Assembly (NCBI RefSeq): GCF_012767755.2
Contig: NZ_AP023189.1
Coordinates: forward strand, 5,582,001 to 5,646,000
DNA length: 64,000 nt
Direction of reading: 5' to 3'
Origin: Pseudomonas tohonis
Lineage (GTDB): Bacteria > Pseudomonadota > Gammaproteobacteria > Pseudomonadales > Pseudomonadaceae
The notes under the pieces were generated by a model, which was not told the origin of the DNA, did not search any database, and saw only the letters and a program-made list of their open reading frames with translations. Below, piece by piece: positions 46,815 to 54,647 of this stretch (its first letter is position 1; each line of letters opens with the position of its first letter). The position numbers and the translations under genes are program-made.

Positions 46815-47686
46815 GGCGCCAGCGCCTGCAGCAGCCGCTCCACGTTCTGCCGGTACATGCCCAGGTAAGTGCTGGCCGGGCCCTCGGCCGCCAGCGCATC
46901 GGAATACAGCGTGCCGCCCACCCGCGCGCCGGCCTCCTCGGCGATCTGCTTCACCAGCCGCGCATCGCGGATGTTCTCCACGAAGATGGCCCGCACGCCC
47001 TCCGCCCGCAGCTGGCGGATCAACCCCGCCACCTCGGCGGCGGAAGGCTCGGCCGCATCGCTCACGCCCTGGGCCGCGAGGAACTGCAGGCGCCACTCCT
47101 GGGCGAAGTAACCGAAGGCATCGTGGCTGGTCAGCACCCGGCGCCGCTCCGGCGGCAGCGCCATCAGGCGCGGGGCGATGCTCTGGCGCAGCGCCCCCAG
47201 GCGGCCCAGCCAGGAGTCCCGCCGCGCCTCGAAGGCCGCCGCGCGGGCCGGCACCAGTTGCACCAGCGCCTGGGTGATGTTGCGCGCGTAGATCTCCGCA
47301 TTGCCCAGGCTCTGCCAGGCATGAGGGTCCACCAGACGCTGGTCGTCCTCCAGCACCGTCATCGGCACCACGCCCTTGCTCGCGTCGATGCGCGTGCCGC
47401 GCGCCTCGCCGTTGGCCAGCAGGCGCTCCAGCCAGGGCTCGAAGCCCAGCCCGTTGGCGATCACCAGGTCCGCCTCCAGCACCGCCCGCACCTGGGTCGG
47501 AGCGGGCTCGAAGACATGGGCATCGGCATCCGCCCCCACCAGGTTGGTGAGCTGGATGTCGTCCCCGCCGATCTCGCGGGTGATGTCCGCCAGGATGCTG
47601 AAGGTGGTCACCACCCTCGCCTTCTCCGCAGCGGACAGTGAAACGGGCAGGCACAGCAACAGCACAACGCACAGGCGCATGAACAT
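46811..47686 (-). CDS. Metal ABC transporter substrate-binding protein (ZnuA/TroA-like)
   Basis: A 291-residue periplasmic binding protein with a cleavable signal peptide ([17 protein letters not shown]). ATG 47686 has gaggag upstream. Metal ligands are suggested by H-V-F-E-P (about residue 62), D-P-H-A-W-Q (about 121), and S-H-D-A-F-G-Y (about 188), plus a late Asp. The His-rich loop of classical ZnuA is missing. Zinc is the likely cargo given the Zur-like box and cluster content. Confidence 0.88.
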   Translation of the reverse strand: MFMRLCVVLLLCLPVSLSAAEKARVVTTFSILADITREIGGDDIQLTNLVGADADAHVFEPAPTQVRAVLEADLVIANGLGFEPWLERLLANGEARGTRIDASKGVVPMTVLEDDQRLVDPHAWQSLGNAEIYARNITQALVQLVPARAAAFEARRDSWLGRLGALRQSIAPRLMALPPERRRVLTSHDAFGYFAQEWRLQFLAAQGVSDAAEPSAAEVAGLIRQLRAEGVRAIFVENIRDARLVKQIAEEAGARVGGTLYSDALAAEGPASTYLGMYRQNVERLLQALAP

Positions 47687-47697
47687 GCGGGGGCTCC

Positions 47698-48558
47698 TCA
47701 ACAGGGCACGGGAAGGGGCGCGCGTCGCAGCAAGCCGTGGACCGGCCCGACGAACACCGAAATCAGGTAAGCGAGCCCCGCCAGCAACACAATGCAGGGC
47801 CCGCTGGGCAGGTTGGCGTGGAACGACAGCAACAGCCCCAGCCACACGCAGCTCGCGCCGATGCCCGCCGCCGTCAGCAGCAGCACCGGCAGGCGCCGGC
47901 TCCAGAAGCGCGCGGCAGCGGCCGGCAGCATCATCAGCCCCACCACCATCAACGCACCGATGGCGTGGAAGCCGGTCACCAGATTGAGCACCACCAGCGC
48001 CAGGAACAGCGCATAGGCCGGCGCCCCGAAGCGGCTCACCCCACGCAGGAACACCGGGTCGAAGCTGTCCCACAGCAGCGGGCGGTAGATCAGCGCCAAC
48101 AGCGCCAGGCTCGTGCCGGCCACTGTCAGCATGCTGCGCAGCGTCTCGCCGTCCACCGCCAAGGCCGAGCCGAACAGCAGGTGCAGCAGGTCGATCCGGC
48201 GCCCGGCCAGCCCCAGCAACAGCACACCGCCCGCCAGGGAAATGGGGTAGATGGCCGCCAGGCTCGCATCCTCCCGCAGGCCGGTGCGGCGGGTGATCCA
48301 CGCCGCCAGCCCGGCCATGCCCAGCCCCGCCACCAGCCCGCCGAAGGTCAGCGCCGGCAGGCTCAGGCCGAAGAACCAGAACGCCAGCGCCGCACCGGGC
48401 AACACCCCATGGGAAATGGCATCGCCGATCAGGCTCATGCGCCGCAGCATCAGGAACACCCCGAGCGGCCCCGCGCTGCACGCCAGCGCCACCCCGCCCA
48501 GCAGCGCCCGCTGCAAAAAGGCGAACTCCGCAAAGGGTTGCCAGAGCGCCGCGAGCAT
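47698..48558 (-). CDS. Metal ABC transporter permease (ABC-3 family)
   Basis: A 286-residue membrane protein with about eight helices, of the ZnuB/TroC type ([17 protein letters not shown] motif near residue 40). Its start overlaps the stop of the ATPase gene (ATGA-type junction at 48558), and the binding-protein gene follows after 11 bases. Confidence 0.9.
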   Translation of the reverse strand: MLAALWQPFAEFAFLQRALLGGVALACSAGPLGVFLMLRRMSLIGDAISHGVLPGAALAFWFFGLSLPALTFGGLVAGLGMAGLAAWITRRTGLREDASLAAIYPISLAGGVLLLGLAGRRIDLLHLLFGSALAVDGETLRSMLTVAGTSLALLALIYRPLLWDSFDPVFLRGVSRFGAPAYALFLALVVLNLVTGFHAIGALMVVGLMMLPAAAARFWSRRLPVLLLTAAGIGASCVWLGLLLSFHANLPSGPCIVLLAGLAYLISVFVGPVHGLLRRAPLPVPC

Positions 48559-49226
48559 CAGGCCACCTGCTGGCGGGCCGACGCCGGCAGCAGCACCCGG
48601 CTGGCGCCATGACGGCAGCCGTCGGCGCGGATCAGCAGGCAGCGCGGCAGGCGCTCGCGCACCGCCTCCAGGTCATGGCAGACCACCACTTGCGTGCGTC
48701 CCTCCCGCTGCCAGCGGGCGATGCGCTGCCAGAGAATCGCCTGGCCCTCCACGTCCAGCGCCGCGTCGGGTTCGTCCAGCAACAGCAGCGGCGCGTCCAT
48801 CAGCTCCAGCCGCGCCAGCAAGGCCCGCTGCAACTCCCCGCCGGAAAGCGCCAGCAGCGGCTGGTCGGCCAGCGCCTCCAGCTGCCAATCCGCCAGGGCC
48901 GCCTCGCAGCGCCGGCGCCGCTCCACCCGGCTCAAGCGACTGCGCCACAACCCCGCCATCGCCAGCTCCCCCAGGCTGAGGGGGAACTGCCGGTCCAACG
49001 CCTGTTGCTGCTGCAAAAAGCCCACCGCCCCCAGGCCCGCCGCCCCGACGCTCACCCGCCCCGCCAAGGGGCGCTGTAAACCGGCGATCACCCGCAGCAG
49101 GCTGCTCTTGCCGCACCCATTGCGCCCCACCACTGCCGTGAGGCTGCCGGCCGGCAACGCCAGGGAAAGCGGCGGCGCCAACGGCCGCGCAGGCGGCCCC
49201 CATTGCAAGGCATCGAACTGAAGCAT
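48558..49226 (-). CDS. Metal ABC transporter ATP-binding protein (ZnuC-like)
   Basis: A 222-residue ATPase: Walker A G-R-N-G-C-G-K-S-S (about 35-43), signature L-S-G-G-E-L-Q-R-A (about 126-134) and Walker B L-L-L-L-D-E-P-D-A (about 145-153), followed by the switch His. First gene of a five-gene operon (ATPase, permease, binding protein, HisI, dihydroorotase) preceded by a Zur-like operator. Confidence 0.9.
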   Translation of the reverse strand: MLQFDALQWGPPARPLAPPLSLALPAGSLTAVVGRNGCGKSSLLRVIAGLQRPLAGRVSVGAAGLGAVGFLQQQQALDRQFPLSLGELAMAGLWRSRLSRVERRRRCEAALADWQLEALADQPLLALSGGELQRALLARLELMDAPLLLLDEPDAALDVEGQAILWQRIARWQREGRTQVVVCHDLEAVRERLPRCLLIRADGCRHGASRVLLPASARQQVA

Positions 49227-49267
49227 CGTCAGGTCCAGGGCGTGGGAGAAAGGGCTGTAGGAAACCG

Positions 49268-49290
49268 CAAATGTTATAAAGTAACAAATC
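49268..49290 (-). promoter_or_regulatory. Zur box candidate
   Basis: AAATGTTATAAAGTAACAAATC, 42 bases before the ATPase start codon, closely fits the gamma-proteobacterial Zur palindrome (AAATGTTATA / TATAACATTT type). Zinc-bound Zur would repress the importer operon here. Confidence 0.75.
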
Positions 49291-49445
49291 GCGCTTCACA
49301 ACCCATTTCCCCGCGCACGCCCCCTCCCCTTTTCCAACCCGAACGCCAACCGCCACCCACCGCTAAGCGGTTGATCGCCCTTTGAAAAATTCTGAAAAGT
49401 GGGGTTGACAGAGGCAGGAAGCGAGAGAATAATGCGCGCCACGTT

Positions 49446-49522
49446 GGCTACGTAGCTCAGCTGGTTAGAGCATAGCATTCATAATGCTGGGGTCCGGGGT
49501 TCAAGTCCCTGCGTAGCCACCA
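49446..49522 (+). tRNA. tRNA-Met(CAT), elongator; integration target
   Basis: 77 bases with encoded CCA: acceptor GGCTACG/CGTAGCC, D-arm AGCTCAGCTGGTTAGAGC, anticodon loop TTCATAA (anticodon CAT) and T-arm with GGTTCAAGTCC. The acceptor sequence is that of elongator tRNA-Met rather than initiator. Its 3' part is duplicated at 57719, so the gene served as an attachment site and remains intact. Confidence 0.96.
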
Positions 49523-49538
49523 TACAAAACAAAGGGTT
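49477..49538 (+). repeat. Left attachment repeat (attL)
   Basis: The 62 bases from the anticodon loop through the tRNA 3' end and 16 bases beyond are identical to 57719-57780. Direct repeats of a tRNA 3' end are the usual result of site-specific integration by a tyrosine recombinase. Confidence 0.93.
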
Positions 49539-49558
49539 AGCTTCGGCTAACCCTTTGT
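49531..49558 (+). terminator. Terminator after tRNA-Met
   Basis: AAAGGGTTAG-CTTCGG-CTAACCCTTTG hairpin immediately after the CCA end. Its left arm is part of the duplicated attachment sequence. Confidence 0.85.
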
Positions 49559-49645
49559 GCTTTCTGGGGTGTTCATTTCTTGACGCTCCCCTGCCCGCCT
49601 CCCTGCACCACGCCCTCCCTCTGATTGCTCTCACCGCAGCGGCCC

Positions 49646-50098
49646 TCATGCTGCGCCGCCCTTCCCTGGCTCCCCGCTCTGGCACACGCCCCCGTCAACA
49701 GCACCGATTGTTGGATCCCGTGACCACAAGGCCTGAATCGTGCGGATGGTGGAAAGGAAGACCTCGCTGGGAAAACGCTCACGGCATTGACCATCGATGG
49801 TCATGAAGAACGCTTCCTCATACACCCCCGCCATGGGCAGAACTACGCCGACGATGTGCTTGCAGCACCAGATCGGCGCCTCGCTGTCGTCCCACACCAG
49901 TTCGACGAGCACCGTCTTGCCGATGTAGCCGATAGCCGTGTCCGAATCGATTCCACCTGACCGGTGGATCAGCCCGCCCCTTACCGAAGCAGACCTGAAA
50001 TCGGAAGTACACGAATCGGGTAGCAGGTAAGGGCAGCAATGGTGTGCCGAAGATTTAGGCGAGCGGGATGACCTAAAGCAAGTGAGCATCATTGGCAT
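49646..50098 (-). CDS. Hypothetical protein, probably 5'-degraded phage-related gene
   Basis: About 150 codons. The part that looks like real protein runs from residue about 38 on (G-G-L-I-H-R-S-G-G-I-D-S-D-T-A-I-G-Y-I-G-K-T-V-L-V-E-L-V-W-D-D-S-E-A), ending shortly after F-P-S-E-V-F-L-S-T-I-R-T-I. The first 30-40 residues are irregular and no ribosome site is evident, so the true start may be lost. I recall similar short proteins in Pseudomonas accessory regions but cannot name a function. Confidence 0.4.
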   Translation of the reverse strand: MPMMLTCFRSSRSPKSSAHHCCPYLLPDSCTSDFRSASVRGGLIHRSGGIDSDTAIGYIGKTVLVELVWDDSEAPIWCCKHIVGVVLPMAGVYEEAFFMTIDGQCRERFPSEVFLSTIRTIQALWSRDPTIGAVDGGVCQSGEPGKGGAA

Positions 50099-50291
50099 GG
50101 ATCGCTTGGCCCGTGAGACGCCCATTGGCTCCAATAGATGGCACATCGTGCTTTACAACAAAGACATACGGATCAGCACCGTTGAGGTAGAAGAACTCAG
50201 CAGGCTCTTCCCTGCCTACCGTTGGTGGTTGATCAGTGGAGAGGTAGCGCCAGAGATAGGGCAGACCAGCCCTGGATACGATGAGGCATAA
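50082..50291 (+). CDS. Repressor-like small DNA-binding protein, probably N-terminally truncated
   Basis: A 69-residue product from GTG 50082 that aligns with the proteins at 58828-59070 and 59076-59333: shared core R-I-S-T-x-E-V-x-x-L, then Y-x-x-W-L-I-S-G and E-x-G-Q-T-S-P. The N-terminal helix of those relatives is not preserved and the open frame continues upstream without a good start, so this is likely a truncated copy. The family resembles the small repressor C proteins of Pf-type filamentous phages. Confidence 0.5.
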   Translation: MSIIGMDRLARETPIGSNRWHIVLYNKDIRISTVEVEELSRLFPAYRWWLISGEVAPEIGQTSPGYDEA

Positions 50292-50550
50292 CGAAACTTG
50301 ACCACTCCAGACGCAGGATAGCGATCACTGAAGCAGCAGCAATGCGTTGGCTCGCCCGCAGGAAGTGAGTCAGGTACGAGACAGGCACTGGAGATGCGAC
50401 TTTCTGGTTACTTGGTTTTTGGTCGAAGGGCATTGATGATGGCGCTTTGAGAACACAGAATAGTCCGGGCGGCCGAGGCCTCGTCCCAGTGTTTCAACAA
50501 CGAGCTGACTGCTTCATTAGTCAGTCAGCAGTACCAAGGAAGGTGCCGTG

Positions 50551-52410
50551 ATGGCTCTGTTTTTCCCTACTCGCTCGACTTGTCGCTTCGATAGCCCAGG
50601 CGAACGTCGCCTAGCTGAGCGCTTAGATAAGAAGCTAAACGACGATTTCCTATGCTGGTTTAACGTCCCTGTTGGCCCGAAGGCACTCCAGCCAGATTTC
50701 GTAATTCTGCATCCGCAGTGGGGCCTTTTAGTCCTAGAAGTCAAAGATTGGAGGCTCGATACCATCCAATCGATGGACAAAGGGACCGCACAGATTATCG
50801 ACAATGGTTCTCTCAAAAAAGTAAAGAACCCCCTCACCCAGGCTCGGGTATATGCGCTTGAAGTAGTGATGGCGCTTCAAAAAGACCCAGAATTGAGACA
50901 GCCACTCGACACTCCTTATGCTGGAAACCTCGCAATACCATGGGGTTTTGGAGTGGTGCTGACATCCATTACCCGCAAGCAGTTCGAACAAACCGAACTT
51001 GCAGCAGTAATGGACCCAAAGAAAGTTCTGTTTCAGGACGAAATGACCGAATCGGTTGAGCCCAATGAGCTGCATAAAAAGCTTACTGGAATGCTTCCCC
51101 CGGTGTTCAGGTGTAACTTGTCGAAGTCTCAGATCGACAGAATTCGGTACCACCTATTCCCTGAAGTCAGAGTTAATAGCGAACCCGGTCAGTTTGGGCT
51201 TTTCGCTGAAACTGAAGCTCCTCTACCCGATCTCATTAAAGTAATGGATCTACAGCAAGAGCTATTGGCTCGATCCATGGGAGAAGGACATCGAGTAATT
51301 CATGGAGTAGCTGGTAGCGGAAAGACAATGATTTTAGGCTACCGCTGCGCTTATCTAGCCTCCGCAACTAGCAAACCCATATTAGTACTTTGCTTTAATC
51401 GTTCGTTGGCCGGCCGACTTAATCAAGTCATGAGCAACAAGGGGTTGAAAGAAAAAGTAGTGGTGCGTAGTTTTCACGCTTGGTGCCGAGAGCAACTAAC
51501 TGCTTCTGGCATTCCCCTTCCAGAAAAATGCGCAATTAACGAAAAAATGAACAAATTTGTTCAGCTCACTATTAGCGCTGTTGAGGAAGGCATAATATCG
51601 AAGGAACAGTACTCAGCCGTATTAATTGATGAGGGACATGACTTCGAACCCGACTGGCTAAGGCTAGCCGTAAAAATGGTAGATAGTAGAACAAACTCGT
51701 TACTGCTTCTATTTGATGACGCCCAGTCGATTTACCGAAGCAAAAACAGCAAAGAGCGTCTCGGCTTTACATTTGCAAGCGTTGGAATTCAAGCACCAGG
51801 AAGAACCACTGTCTTAAAGCTCAACTACAGAAATACAGCTGAGACTCTAGCCGTTGCGAAAGCATTATCTACAGATCTACTAGCAGAGAAAAGTGGATCC
51901 GAAGAGTCAATTCCAACAATCGCCCCCGAAAGTGCAGGCCGTCGTGGAAAGGTCCCAGAGCTGCTGAGATTCCAATCTGAAGAAGCTGAATGGAACTGTA
52001 TTACTGAACGAATAAAAGATGCACAAGGACAAGGCAGACAACTTAGCGACATAGCGATTATTTACCGATCTCAGTCGCATGGCGTGAGAGCTGAAGAAGT
52101 GCTCCGACGTGAAGGGATTCCATTCTCCTCCGGCCTCTCGCAAAAAGGCAAGGGAACTTTATACACAGACAGAGACACCGTAAAAATCATAAGTATGCAC
52201 TCGAGCAAAGGCCTTGAATTCGGGGTAGTTTTTATTCCATCAATGCAAAGCATGCCCCAGAACGATACTGATGAAATAGATGAGGCACGCTTAGCTTACG
52301 TAGCCATGACACGAGCCACAGAATATTTAGTGATGACGCACAGTAAAGACTCAATATTTACAACGCGCATTCAAGAGGCTATAGAACGTGCATCAAGGCA
52401 AAAACAATGA
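50551..52410 (+). CDS. NERD-domain UvrD/Rep-like helicase
   Basis: A 619-residue protein. Residues about 15-125 form a NERD (nuclease-related) domain: S-P-G-E-R-R-L near the start, D49 and E63-V-K65 as a PD-(D/E)xK-like active site. Residues about 230-610 form a superfamily 1 helicase: Walker A G-V-A-G-S-G-K-T (252-259), D-E of motif II at 360-361, S-S-K-G-L-E-F (551-557) and Y-V-A-M-T-R-A near 583. ATG 50551 follows aaggaaggt. Standalone NERD helicases are frequent in defence islands; predicted role is unwinding plus cleavage of foreign or damaged DNA. It leads the island operon. Confidence 0.88.
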   Translation: MALFFPTRSTCRFDSPGERRLAERLDKKLNDDFLCWFNVPVGPKALQPDFVILHPQWGLLVLEVKDWRLDTIQSMDKGTAQIIDNGSLKKVKNPLTQARVYALEVVMALQKDPELRQPLDTPYAGNLAIPWGFGVVLTSITRKQFEQTELAAVMDPKKVLFQDEMTESVEPNELHKKLTGMLPPVFRCNLSKSQIDRIRYHLFPEVRVNSEPGQFGLFAETEAPLPDLIKVMDLQQELLARSMGEGHRVIHGVAGSGKTMILGYRCAYLASATSKPILVLCFNRSLAGRLNQVMSNKGLKEKVVVRSFHAWCREQLTASGIPLPEKCAINEKMNKFVQLTISAVEEGIISKEQYSAVLIDEGHDFEPDWLRLAVKMVDSRTNSLLLLFDDAQSIYRSKNSKERLGFTFASVGIQAPGRTTVLKLNYRNTAETLAVAKALSTDLLAEKSGSEESIPTIAPESAGRRGKVPELLRFQSEEAEWNCITERIKDAQGQGRQLSDIAIIYRSQSHGVRAEEVLRREGIPFSSGLSQKGKGTLYTDRDTVKIISMHSSKGLEFGVVFIPSMQSMPQNDTDEIDEARLAYVAMTRATEYLVMTHSKDSIFTTRIQEAIERASRQKQ

Positions 52411-52486
52411 ACTTTATCTTCTTAAATTCATTAGTGCCAAACAATGAAAAATAAAACCAATTCTAGCAGCTCAACCTAAGGATCCC

Positions 52487-52795
52487 ATGCCAGTCTACGT
52501 AGATAATGTGAGAATTAAATGGCGGGGCAAGGAATGGTGCCACTTAGTAGCCGATACTCTTGATGAGCTACATGAGTTTGCGAGCTCGCTAGGACTAAAA
52601 AGGAGCTGGTTTCAGCACTCAGCGTCCTATCCTCACTATGACATTACAATATCAGCAAGAAAAAAGGCCTTACAGCTGGGAGCACACCAAGGAAGTCGCG
52701 AAGTGATTATTCAATGCGCTAAGAGCCTGAAAAGCCAGTATGAATTTTCTTTGCCCAAAGAAAAAATAACAAGCCCTCAACTTAGTTTACTGTAA
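52487..52795 (+). CDS. DUF4031 family protein
   Basis: A 102-residue protein with the DUF4031 pattern: M-P-V-Y-V-D-N at the start, W-C-H-L-V-A-D-T-x-D-E-L-H (about residues 17-29), then W-F-Q and P-H-Y-D-I-T. Members are found in phages and mobile elements; no biochemical role is established to my knowledge. The gene begins 76 bases after the helicase and 45 bases before the thymidylate-synthase-like gene, same strand. Confidence 0.8.
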   Translation: MPVYVDNVRIKWRGKEWCHLVADTLDELHEFASSLGLKRSWFQHSASYPHYDITISARKKALQLGAHQGSREVIIQCAKSLKSQYEFSLPKEKITSPQLSLL

Positions 52796-52840
52796 TACAC
52801 ACTGACAGCACCACACCAAGGCAGGTATAAGGGGCAAGCC

Positions 52841-53878
52841 GTGTATGTAAAAGAAGAAACTCTAGACGACCTACTAAACAACATATACACAAAGCTTCTG
52901 AAAAAGAAAGAAAAAATCACTGCAACAAAAGGCAGCTTCAAAGAAATAACAGGTGCCCTTCTTCATATAAAACGCCCACGCGCACGACTAAGCCGAGCCG
53001 AGGGAAAAGGAAAATTATTCAGCTGCCTTGGTGAGCTTGCTTGGTACCTGTCAGGGTCCAAAGATCTTAAATTTATAACTCATTATATTCCTCTATACAA
53101 AAAAAGCTCTGACGACAGAAAAACAGTATATGGGGGATATGGCCCAAGACTGATGGGAGCTGGCAAGAATAACCAGCTAAAAACAATAATAAAAATTCTA
53201 TCTGAAAAAAATACGTCACGACAAGCTGTAGTACAGCTCTTTGATGCAAAGGATATATTAAAACCTCGAAAAGACATACCTTGCACCTGCACTCTTCAGT
53301 TCTTAGTGAGAAAAGAGAGGCTACATATGTTTACCTCAATGAGGTCAAACGATGTGTATCTCGGGCTTCCGCACGATGTATTTGCATTTACCATGATACA
53401 AGAATTACTTGCCCGCTCATTAGGATGTGAGATCGGAGAATATAAGCATTACGTCAGCAGCCTCCATCTTTACGAAAAAAATTTTGAAGAGGCAAAATCC
53501 TACATTAACAGTGGCTTTCAACAAACAATTGAAATGCCGGAGATGCCCAAAGGAGATCCTTGGTCAAGCATTGAAGCCCTCCTAGATGCTGAGCAAAGAA
53601 TAAGAGCAGGCGAAGATATAGACGCTGAAAGCTTAAGCCTGGATCATTACTGGCTAGACCTCATAAGGATTTTACAATTTTTCCGATATACAAAGCATGA
53701 AGATGAAAGCAGTAAAATCGAGCCTATCCTTCATGCGATGAAAAGTAATGTATATACGGCTTACCTTGAAAAAAGAATGTTGGAAAAGTCTCCAACCACT
53801 ATCATAGCTCCCGCACAACTAGAAATTTTGCTTTCCCCAAAGGCAGAAAATGAAGTCTATAATTCGAGAATTAATTAA
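52841..53878 (+). CDS. Thymidylate-synthase-fold protein, candidate (d)CMP hydroxymethylase
   Basis: A 345-residue protein starting at GTG 52841 (aagggg upstream). Residues about 20-235 show the thymidylate synthase fold: G-E-L-A-W-Y-L-S-G-S, V-Y-G near 100, catalytic Cys148 in I-P-C-T-C-T-L-Q-F, R168-S-N-D-V-Y-L-G-L-P and H-L-Y after S-S. The residue equivalent to Asn177 of E. coli ThyA (31 after the catalytic Cys) is Asp179; Asp there is the mark of T4 dCMP hydroxymethylase, which also numbers Cys148/Asp179. The His after the catalytic Cys is Thr. About 100 C-terminal residues are extra. It likely hydroxymethylates a cytidine nucleotide at C5, not standard dTMP synthesis. Overlaps the next gene by 29 bases. 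Confidence 0.82.
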   Translation: MYVKEETLDDLLNNIYTKLLKKKEKITATKGSFKEITGALLHIKRPRARLSRAEGKGKLFSCLGELAWYLSGSKDLKFITHYIPLYKKSSDDRKTVYGGYGPRLMGAGKNNQLKTIIKILSEKNTSRQAVVQLFDAKDILKPRKDIPCTCTLQFLVRKERLHMFTSMRSNDVYLGLPHDVFAFTMIQELLARSLGCEIGEYKHYVSSLHLYEKNFEEAKSYINSGFQQTIEMPEMPKGDPWSSIEALLDAEQRIRAGEDIDAESLSLDHYWLDLIRILQFFRYTKHEDESSKIEPILHAMKSNVYTAYLEKRMLEKSPTTIIAPAQLEILLSPKAENEVYNSRIN

Positions 53879-54647
53879 CCTCCTTAACAACGACAGAGTT
53901 ATTTCTTCTGATGCGATGACATGGGGGGCTCCAATACCTTCATTTGGCGCCCCATCTATTGCGCATATAGCAACGCTAGGATTGAACCCCAGCGATAAAG
54001 AATTCCTCGACAACTCCGGAAAGGAAATAAACGGTGAGCTACGGAGATTTCACACACTGAAGTCACTTGGAATTGTTAACTGGGAGCAGTTAACAGACCA
54101 TCATATAGAGCTTATCGAGAGCTCATGCACTGATTACTTTCTAAGAAATCCATATAACAATTGGTTCAGATCACTAGATAGCATCATAAGCGGTACATCA
54201 GCTTCGTACTACAACAAGCTATTCCATGCAGTGCACTTAGATTTAGTTCCTTTCGCTACAAACTCCAAGTGGGCCAATTTAAAAAACAGCCAAAAAAACA
54301 CGCTCTTGGAACTATCGGGAAATTCTCTCGGAAAGATAATAACAGGCACTCCTATCAAAATAATAATTCTCAACGGAAGTACCGTAGTTGAAAACTTCGA
54401 AAAGATATCCAAAACAAAATTAGTTCCAGAGTACATTCCAGACTGGGACCTCACACGCGCCGGAGCCCCAAGTGTTAAAGGAATATCATATAGCGGCGTT
54501 GTTACAAATATCTCTAACATAGGGCTAGATCATCCAATTCTAGCACTTGGATTTAATCACAATATTCAAAGCAGCTTCGGCGTCACTCTAAAAGTAAGAA
54601 ACTCCATAAGAGATTGGATTACCGCACAGTCAATGAGGGGACTCTAA
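53850..54647 (+). CDS. Uracil-DNA-glycosylase superfamily-like protein
   Basis: A 265-residue protein. Features consistent with the UDG superfamily fold are A-T-L-G-L-N-P-S-D (about residues 47-55, equivalent to the G-x-N-P motif I), H-L-D-L-V-P-F-A-T (about 129-137), I-I-L-N-G-S-T-V (about 170-177) and a late G-F-N-H-N-I-Q-S-S (about 241-249, His of motif II). I assign the superfamily from these motifs only. Family members excise modified bases, and one branch (Brig1) defends against phages with glucosylated hydroxymethylcytosine. It is co-translated with the flanking genes: 29-base overlap before, zero gap after. Confidence 0.6.
   Translation: MKSIIRELINLLNNDRVISSDAMTWGAPIPSFGAPSIAHIATLGLNPSDKEFLDNSGKEINGELRRFHTLKSLGIVNWEQLTDHHIELIESSCTDYFLRNPYNNWFRSLDSIISGTSASYYNKLFHAVHLDLVPFATNSKWANLKNSQKNTLLELSGNSLGKIITGTPIKIIILNGSTVVENFEKISKTKLVPEYIPDWDLTRAGAPSVKGISYSGVVTNISNIGLDHPILALGFNHNIQSSFGVTLKVRNSIRDWITAQSMRGL

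Noticed and set aside
52841..53878. Ordinary thymidylate synthase (thyA)
   Set aside because: The Asn177-equivalent is Asp and the conserved His after the catalytic Cys is Thr, with a long C-terminal extension, so the normal dUMP enzyme is unlikely.
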